Of a DNA stretch of 38,753 nt, positions 33,995-38,753 are shown one piece after another. Origin of the DNA: Acetatifactor muris (GTDB lineage Bacteria; Bacillota; Clostridia; Lachnospirales; Lachnospiraceae); the NCBI RefSeq assembly GCF_024623325.1, contig NZ_JANJZD010000042.1:1-38753 (forward strand), given 5' to 3'. The position numbers and the translations under genes are program-made. Every line of letters starts with the position of its first letter. Positions within the stretch are counted from its first letter, which is position 1. The notes below the pieces were generated by a model. It was not told the origin of the DNA. It saw only the letters and a program-made list of their open reading frames with translations, and did not search any database.

Positions 33995-34978
33995 ATGGTA
34001 ATGGAAAAACGATTATGGGAAGAATTACAGAGAATAGTGTCTTTGGTAAATTCCACTGAGATTTTGCGTATGGGAAAAATTTTTTCAACAGAAAAGAACA
34101 ATTATTTTTATGATACTGGTACAGGAAAGGTAATTGAATTGGATGATGAATCTTATTATGTTTTCTATAATTGGTTTCATCAAACAGATATTGTTACAGA
34201 AAATTTTGTAAATGATCTGGGAGTTAATGAAAAGAATCTATCAGAGTTATTAAAATTATGCATTAGTGAAAATCTGTTAAGGGCAATTAAGCCTGTTAAA
34301 TTATATACACCTAACCATTTTGAAAATTTAGAATACATGCTTAACAATTGTTTGGAACAACTTATTTTAGAGGTTACAGGTAAGTGTAATTTAAGATGTC
34401 AATATTGTATATATAATGATACATATACACATAATAGAGATTTCAATCAAAAAGACATGTCATTGGATATTGCCAAAAAGGCCATAGATTATTTTTTCGC
34501 GCATGGAAAAGAAAAAATTGCGATAACATTTTATGGTGGAGAGCCCCTGCTTAGATTTGAATTGTTAAAGGAAGTGATAGGCTATAGTAATGAACTCAAT
34601 AAACAATATGGCAAAGAAATATCCTTTGGGTTTACAACTAATATGACATTAATGACTGAATCTATGGCAGAATACTTTGCTAGTATTCCAAAGATTAATA
34701 TTATGGGGAGCCTTGATGGTCCTGTAGAAATTCACAATGAATATCGCAAAAAAACAGATGGAACCGGTAGTTTTGCTGACGCATATAGGGGGCTGAAGAT
34801 ACTAAGTAAAGCCTATAAAGAACATGGTAAAGATCATTTGTCGCTAAATGTTGTTTATGCGCCACCTTATACATATGAAAAACTGGAACAAATCAATGCT
34901 TTTTTTAAAAGCTTACAGACTGTAGACAAAGTGGTTCTGGGATATGCATCCCAGAGCCATTTTTCTTTGAGTAAATGA
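33995..34978 (+). pseudogene. Radical SAM peptide maturase, N-terminal part, interrupted by an IS
   Basis: ATG 33995 has GGGAGGA 7 bases upstream. Residues 1-105 look like a PqqD/RRE-type peptide-binding winged helix (IELDDESYYVFYNWF, then ELLKLCISENLLRAI). The radical SAM domain has C131-NLR-C135-QY-C138 for the iron-sulfur cluster, then ITFYGGEPLLRFE (SAM-binding GGEP) and IMGSLDGP. Codon 307 ends the target duplication. The following 20 codons come from the IS, giving a 327-residue protein without the SPASM part. It would normally install thioether or related crosslinks in the precursor at 37293. The missing part follows at 36554. Confidence 0.9.
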
Positions 34979-36399
34979 ATTTCACCCAAAACAGAAAATT
35001 TCTGCAGCTTTTCCCCTTTTTTATGTCCCCCTTTTGCTTTCAGCTTTGCCAGCTTTTTTAGATTCATGCAGGCAAATGTTAGCCCAACCTTCATTTCCAT
35101 CCGGGCCTTGCCAAACATCTGGGTATATCGGAATCCATGGTTTTCTTTTGCTGTTCCAAAGATTCGTTCTATTGTTTCTTTTCTGTGAGAGTACACTTCC
35201 TTCATTCCAAGGGTCTGGCGGATATCTTCGCATGTTTCCATGTAAGTCTCCCAGATATGTCGTGTTACCAGTTTGACATGGTCTTTGCTTTGTGTACATT
35301 GCGAAAGATAAGGACATACTGCGCAGACTGCTCTACTGCTTTTATATTCACGGTATCCATTCCGGTTCGTTGTACTGTATGTCAGTACCTGATGATTCGG
35401 ACAGATGTAACAATCATAATACTCATCATAAACATACTCATATTTTCGGAAAAATCCTTTTTTGGTCATCGGTCTTTTATACGGCAAAATAGGCGCGATT
35501 CCATCATCTAGCAGCAGCTTTGCTATTGCCGGTGTTTTATAACCTGCATCTGCTATCAGACTTTCTATTCCGATATCTTTTATCTTGTCATACAATGTTT
35601 TGAAGCTCCTGCTGTCATGGTGGTTTCCGGGATGTATGCTGTAACCCAGGATCCAGCCGTTCTTATCACAGGCAGTCTGTACTGCATAGGCAAATACATT
35701 TTTATGCTCGCCTTTTCGGAACCATCCGCTTTCTGGATCAGATGTGCTCTCCTTTACGGTTTTCTCTTTCTTGCCTTCTGAACCAGAGGACGGAGGAGCG
35801 GCATTGTCATCATCTTTTTCCTTCAGGGGACGTTTCCCGTGAGCTTCACGGTCTTCATTGATCTCCTTCTTCAGTATATCTTCAAAGAACAGGGCTTCTT
35901 CATGAGCAATGCGTCTCTGCATCTTTTTATTGTTTGCCCTAGCTTTTACATGAGTCGCATCTACAAAGACCTCTCTGGGATCTATCAGTTTGAATTTGTA
36001 GCATTCCTGCAGTATATGGGTAAATATCTGCTCAAAGAGGTCCGTATCCTTAAAACGGCGGGTATAGTTTTTGCCAAAAGTTGAGAAATGGGGGACTTTA
36101 TCCATCATTTCAAGACCAAGAAACCACCGATAGGCTACATTTACTTCAATCTCTTTAACAGTCTGACGCATACTCCTTATGCCATACAGATACTGGATGA
36201 ACGGAAGTTTTATCAGCATTACCGGGTCCATGCTGGGTCGGCCGCTGTCAGGACTGTACTTATCCACTACAAGGTCATAGATAAAATCCCAGTCAATGGC
36301 TTTATCAATGATCCGCAGAAGATGGTCCCTGGGAACCATGTCATCCATGCAGAACATTTGAATCTGTTCTCTTTTCTTATCTGCATTCTGAGTCATCAT
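34867..36399 (-). CDS. IS1182-type transposase
   Basis: 510 residues on the minus strand from the ATG at 36399. DDE-type catalytic residues are visible: VFVDATHVKA (first Asp), SLIADAGYKTP (second Asp) and HRKETIERIFGTAKENHGFR (Glu). A Cys-rich segment (CYICPNHQVL, then CAVCPYLSQC) lies between the last two. The N-terminus MDDMVPRDHLLR and the SMDPVMLIKLPFIQYLYG motif are typical of this family. The frame does not stop inside the IS: the last base of its final internal codon is outside, and 15 further codons read into the disrupted maturase gene on the opposite strand. Confidence 0.92.
   Translation of the reverse strand: MMTQNADKKREQIQMFCMDDMVPRDHLLRIIDKAIDWDFIYDLVVDKYSPDSGRPSMDPVMLIKLPFIQYLYGIRSMRQTVKEIEVNVAYRWFLGLEMMDKVPHFSTFGKNYTRRFKDTDLFEQIFTHILQECYKFKLIDPREVFVDATHVKARANNKKMQRRIAHEEALFFEDILKKEINEDREAHGKRPLKEKDDDNAAPPSSGSEGKKEKTVKESTSDPESGWFRKGEHKNVFAYAVQTACDKNGWILGYSIHPGNHHDSRSFKTLYDKIKDIGIESLIADAGYKTPAIAKLLLDDGIAPILPYKRPMTKKGFFRKYEYVYDEYYDCYICPNHQVLTYSTTNRNGYREYKSSRAVCAVCPYLSQCTQSKDHVKLVTRHIWETYMETCEDIRQTLGMKEVYSHRKETIERIFGTAKENHGFRYTQMFGKARMEMKVGLTFACMNLKKLAKLKAKGGHKKGEKLQKFSVLGEIHLLKEKWLWDAYPRTTLSTVCKLLKKALICSSFSYV
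34895..34915 (+). repeat. 21-bp target-site duplication, left copy
   Basis: Identical over 21 bp to 36533-36553. It contains the palindrome-like core GCTTTTTTTAAAAGC. Long, palindrome-containing targets are known for IS1182-family insertions. Confidence 0.92.
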
Positions 36400-36532
36400 A
36401 GAAGTATCCCGCCTTTCTTTGGTACTTCTATTATACCAGAAAAGAGCCAGAAAGTCCCGAAAATAAAGGGGATTCCGGATCTTTTATATAGAAAAATCCG
36501 AGGCGGGAGCCCCGGACTTTGTCTACAGTCTG
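34916..36532 (-). mobile_element. IS1182-family insertion sequence (1617 bp) in the maturase gene
   Basis: Both ends carry the perfect 17-bp terminal inverted repeat CAGACTGTAGACAAAGT (34916-34932 and, inverted, 36516-36532). The single gene inside is the transposase. Identical 21-bp direct repeats flank the element. The 133-bp stretch to the right of the transposase start (36400-36532) carries its promoter region and one end. The family call is from transposase motifs, length and the repeats. Confidence 0.92.
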
Positions 36533-36553
36533 AATGCTTTTTTTAAAAGCTTA
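36533..36553 (+). repeat. 21-bp target-site duplication, right copy
   Basis: Exact copy of 34895-34915. Reads in the same frame on both sides, so loss of the IS and one copy rejoins the maturase gene cleanly. Confidence 0.92.
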
Positions 36554-37195
36554 GATTTTTTGCCTGTTAAAACAACGATAAATATTTCATACCCTACAAA
36601 CGGAAGTGTGGATAACAGACATTGGATTGATATGTTAAAAAATAATCCTAAATACCATCGAGCAACAATAGATCAAATTGATCCTTTAGGTAATTGGCAG
36701 AGAAGTAAAGTTATGGAGGGTATTTTTATTGAAAATAAGGGATCAATTGAAGCATCGGGATTAGGAATGAGCCTGATAAAAATAAATGATAGGTACATAG
36801 GTGATATGCCATCAGAACAGTATCCGTTGAATGGGTGTTGCGTACCTGGTTGTAGGCGATTATATGTAAATACAAATGGAGATTTTTTACCATGTGAAAG
36901 AATTGGGACTTGTCCCAATATTGGAAATGTTGATACAGGTATTTCTTATGAGCGCGTAAAAAAATATTATGTTGATGAATATTGTGAAAAATCTATTAAA
37001 AAATGTTCTAATTGTTGGGCTATTAGATTATGTAGTATGTGTTATGCAGGAAGATATAATGATGATGGATTTGAAAACATTGGAAACTGTGATGGAACAA
37101 GGCGTGAAATAGAGAAAAATTTGATTTTTTATCACCAATTACTGGAGTCGAATCCCGAAAAGATGGATTTTTTAAGGGATACTTATTTGGTCTAA
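36554..37195 (+). pseudogene. Radical SAM peptide maturase, C-terminal SPASM part
   Basis: In-frame continuation (DFLPVKTTINIS...) of the maturase interrupted at 34915. Joined, the protein has 520 residues. This part ends the radical SAM barrel and adds a Cys-rich SPASM domain (GCCVPGC near residues 400-407, then PCERIGTC, then KKCSNCWAIRLCSMC), expected to bind two auxiliary iron-sulfur clusters. TTG 36560 could restart translation but would give a fragment without the SAM cluster. It is followed by 97 bp and the precursor gene, so the two were meant to be made together. Confidence 0.9.
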
Positions 37196-37292
37196 ATGCT
37201 ATTTATATCCATAGGGATATTAATAGATAAAGTCTGCGCTACATACAAACTCAGGTAGCGGAGAAGAAAAATAGGAAAGGAGGAGAAGGCAA

Positions 37293-37493
37293 ATGAGTAA
37301 GGTTGTAAATCCCTTGGTGACAAGGAACGACAGAACGGATGCTGCATATAATTGTGATTGTTATTGCAACGTTCAGGAAGACAATTATGACAAAGGACAG
37401 TCATGGACATGGCTGCCTTGGAACTCTTGTGGGTGTGCTTGTGGAAGCGGAAACACAGAAAATCACACGGCAAATCACGATGTTGTAGCATGA
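37293..37493 (+). CDS. Cys-rich RiPP precursor peptide (66 aa)
   Basis: ATG 37293 follows AAAGGAGGAG. Residues 1-19 look like a leader without cysteines. The core has exactly six cysteines in two CxCxC clusters, C21-D-C23-Y-C25 and C46-G-C48-A-C50, separated by 20 residues that hold three tryptophans (W38, W40, W43). The tail is Asn/His/Thr rich. The setting, directly after a radical SAM/SPASM gene and before an M16-like peptidase, fits a thioether-crosslinked peptide. The clusters recall the CLI_3235-class Clostridial Cys-rich precursors served by CcpM-type enzymes; this match is from memory and not checked. Activity is unknown. Confidence 0.85.
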   Translation: MSKVVNPLVTRNDRTDAAYNCDCYCNVQEDNYDKGQSWTWLPWNSCGCACGSGNTENHTANHDVVA

Positions 37494-37504
37494 TCACAAC
37501 AACG

Positions 37505-37539
37505 GAGAGGTTGAATTTGTTTATCAAATTCGACCTCTC
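37505..37539 (+). terminator. Strong hairpin between precursor and peptidase genes
   Basis: Arms 37505-37518 and 37526-37539 pair over 14 bp with one G-U around a 7-nt loop, followed only by CATTGTTAAA rather than a T-run. It would be a partial terminator or an RNA-stabilising end, keeping precursor RNA more abundant than peptidase RNA. Confidence 0.65.
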
Positions 37540-37569
37540 ATTGTTAAATAATAAAATAAGGTGAGTTTT

Positions 37570-38631
37570 ATGATATTGAAAAATATAATGTGTGTAACTG
37601 GAAATTATTCAACGGGATGTTTATGTATATATATTACTTGCGGAGCAAATGACGAGCCAAGAGATAAAAATGGACTTAGCCATTTATGCGAACATTTTTA
37701 CATAAAATTATTATCAAATAAATATTTATCTGCGGTTCGAGATGTTAATTTTAGATGTGTTGGTTATACAGACTATATGTATACAATAATCAACATCTTG
37801 TTTACAGAAAATGAAATCAACTTGAACCATGTTATTAAAGCCTTGGATGTTAGAGAGAAAGATTTATATATAGGACAAGATTATTTTGAAAAAAGTAGAA
37901 CAGAAGTAATTTCTGAGTGTAAAATCAGAAATAAGTGTATTTCGGAAAGTGTGATTGCCAATTCTTATTTAACAAATGGCAATGTAAATTATGTTCCGTT
38001 AGGGGACGTTGATTCAATATGTTCGATAAATTATAAAGAGTTTGCCAAGTTCTTTAAACATAAGTATTGCGATTTTCAATGTTTTTTTTTGTTACAGAAT
38101 TCATATGAAAGTCTAGAAGTAAGAACTTTAAAGCATCAAAAAGCTAAAAATAAAAGCCATAAGGTATCAGTGGCAGGGAAATATTTGATTTCAGATTTGT
38201 GTAAACAGAAAATATATTACAGAATTACGATTGAAGATTATGTATATAATTTATGCATTGCAATATTAGAATATATTATAGGAAATAAAGTGTTATCAAA
38301 TATGGATATATCCTTTATGAAAAAGAGTATTAGTGAAAAATTCATGTATGAAATTATTTGCATAGATAGCAGAGAAGAAAATATAGGTGCTAAAATTTAT
38401 GATTTAATTACTGGATATGAACTGAATGAAAGTGATATATATCAGGCAAAAAGAGAAATAATTCTTCATTTGAAAAGCAATAGATTGTTTGATTTAAATT
38501 ATGCGATAAACAATATTATAAATCATTTTATTTATAATGAGAATTTTTTGTTAAATGATGAGCAAATTCGCGATGTAATAGTAAAAATAGAAGATATAAC
38601 TTTTGTGCAGCTTCAACAAATAAAAAAGTAA
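37570..38631 (+). CDS. M16-like zinc peptidase (putative leader protease)
   Basis: 353 residues from ATG 37570, with AAGGTGAG upstream. H38-LC-E41-H42 is the inverted zinc motif HxxEH of M16 peptidases, and E116 (in SRTEVISEC) lies at the usual distance of about 75 residues for the third ligand. The preceding GANDEPRDKNGLSHL text also matches the family, which normally reads G-x-x-E-x-x-x-x-x-G-x-x-H. The protein is somewhat short for the family and has several extra cysteines. The AlbF/PqqF-type peptidases of RiPP pathways are M16 members, so removal of the precursor leader is the likely job. Confidence 0.8.
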   Translation: MILKNIMCVTGNYSTGCLCIYITCGANDEPRDKNGLSHLCEHFYIKLLSNKYLSAVRDVNFRCVGYTDYMYTIINILFTENEINLNHVIKALDVREKDLYIGQDYFEKSRTEVISECKIRNKCISESVIANSYLTNGNVNYVPLGDVDSICSINYKEFAKFFKHKYCDFQCFFLLQNSYESLEVRTLKHQKAKNKSHKVSVAGKYLISDLCKQKIYYRITIEDYVYNLCIAILEYIIGNKVLSNMDISFMKKSISEKFMYEIICIDSREENIGAKIYDLITGYELNESDIYQAKREIILHLKSNRLFDLNYAINNIINHFIYNENFLLNDEQIRDVIVKIEDITFVQLQQIKK

Positions 38632-38662
38632 ACGGTAGATAGTGAGTACCTATACAAAACAA

Positions 38663-38704
38663 GAGCAAACCTGTATGATAGAAACAGATTTGCTCCAGTC
38701 TTTA
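38663..38704 (+). terminator. Terminator-like hairpin after the peptidase gene
   Basis: Arms 38663-38674 and 38684-38695 pair over 12 bp with one mismatch, followed by CAGTCTTTATTT. It closes the RiPP cluster. Confidence 0.5.
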
Positions 38705-38753
38705 TTTCACTTCACCTTTATCAGGCTTGCGGCAATTCGCTGGCAGGCCTGGT

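Noticed and set aside
37192..37527. 111-codon minus-strand frame over the precursor gene
   Set aside because: Antisense of the precursor, with no ribosome site; its cysteines and histidines mirror the precursor composition.
38707..38751. Possible C-terminus of a minus-strand gene entering from the right (QACQRIAASLIKVK then stop)
   Set aside because: Only 14 codons are visible and a second minus-strand frame is equally open; cannot be supported.

Overview
The window looks like accessory DNA from a gut-type Clostridia (Bacillota, probably Lachnospiraceae). Evidence: AAGGAGG-type ribosome sites, TnpV/TnpW/TTRAP-type conjugative-transposon proteins, serine recombinases with DUF4368 tails, MobA/MobL relaxases and a Spo0A-C-like small protein. 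I see no rRNA, tRNA or CRISPR array. Almost everything up to about 30.2 kb is a patchwork of mobile elements. The last 8 kb is an AT-rich peptide-modification (RiPP) locus.

Region by region. (1) 1-126: end of an IS5/IS4-type insertion sequence that has cut off the start of a large serine recombinase (127-1833). (2) 2206-8531: a mobilizable element. It has small accessory genes, an XRE repressor divergent from an operon holding three tandem copies of one unknown protein family, a hairpin-rich oriT candidate, a MobA/MobL relaxase and TnpW. (3) About 8535-19922: an 11.4-kb GC-rich fragment of a Tn1549-like integrative conjugative element. It holds the C-terminal part of topB, a CHC2-primase/ArdC fusion, TTRAP, and the first two thirds of the giant methylase/helicase gene with tnpV nested in another frame. 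The fragment is cut at both ends and bounded by imperfect inverted repeats of about 22 bp. (4) 20100-30212: a second mobilizable element. It has TnpV, an AlbA_2 ATP-binding protein, a zinc-ribbon protein and a sigma-like factor, then tnpW-recombinase, parM-parR, a 32-bp-period hairpin repeat array, a second oriT candidate and a second MobA/MobL relaxase. (5) 30540-38631: ECF sigma factor, membrane protein, ABC ATPase and permease, radical SAM/SPASM maturase, a 66-residue Cys-rich precursor with two CxCxC clusters, and an M16-type peptidase.

The most interesting part is region 5. The precursor would be modified by the radical SAM enzyme, trimmed by the M16 peptidase and possibly exported by (or defended against with) the ABC transporter, under the ECF sigma factor. 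An IS1182-type element of 1617 bp sits inside the maturase gene, flanked by an identical 21-bp target duplication. Removing the IS and one copy restores a single 520-residue reading frame, so the locus was intact recently and is now switched off in this sequence.

All identifications come from reading the sequence and remembered family features. No database search was run, and functions of the small accessory genes are largely unknown.
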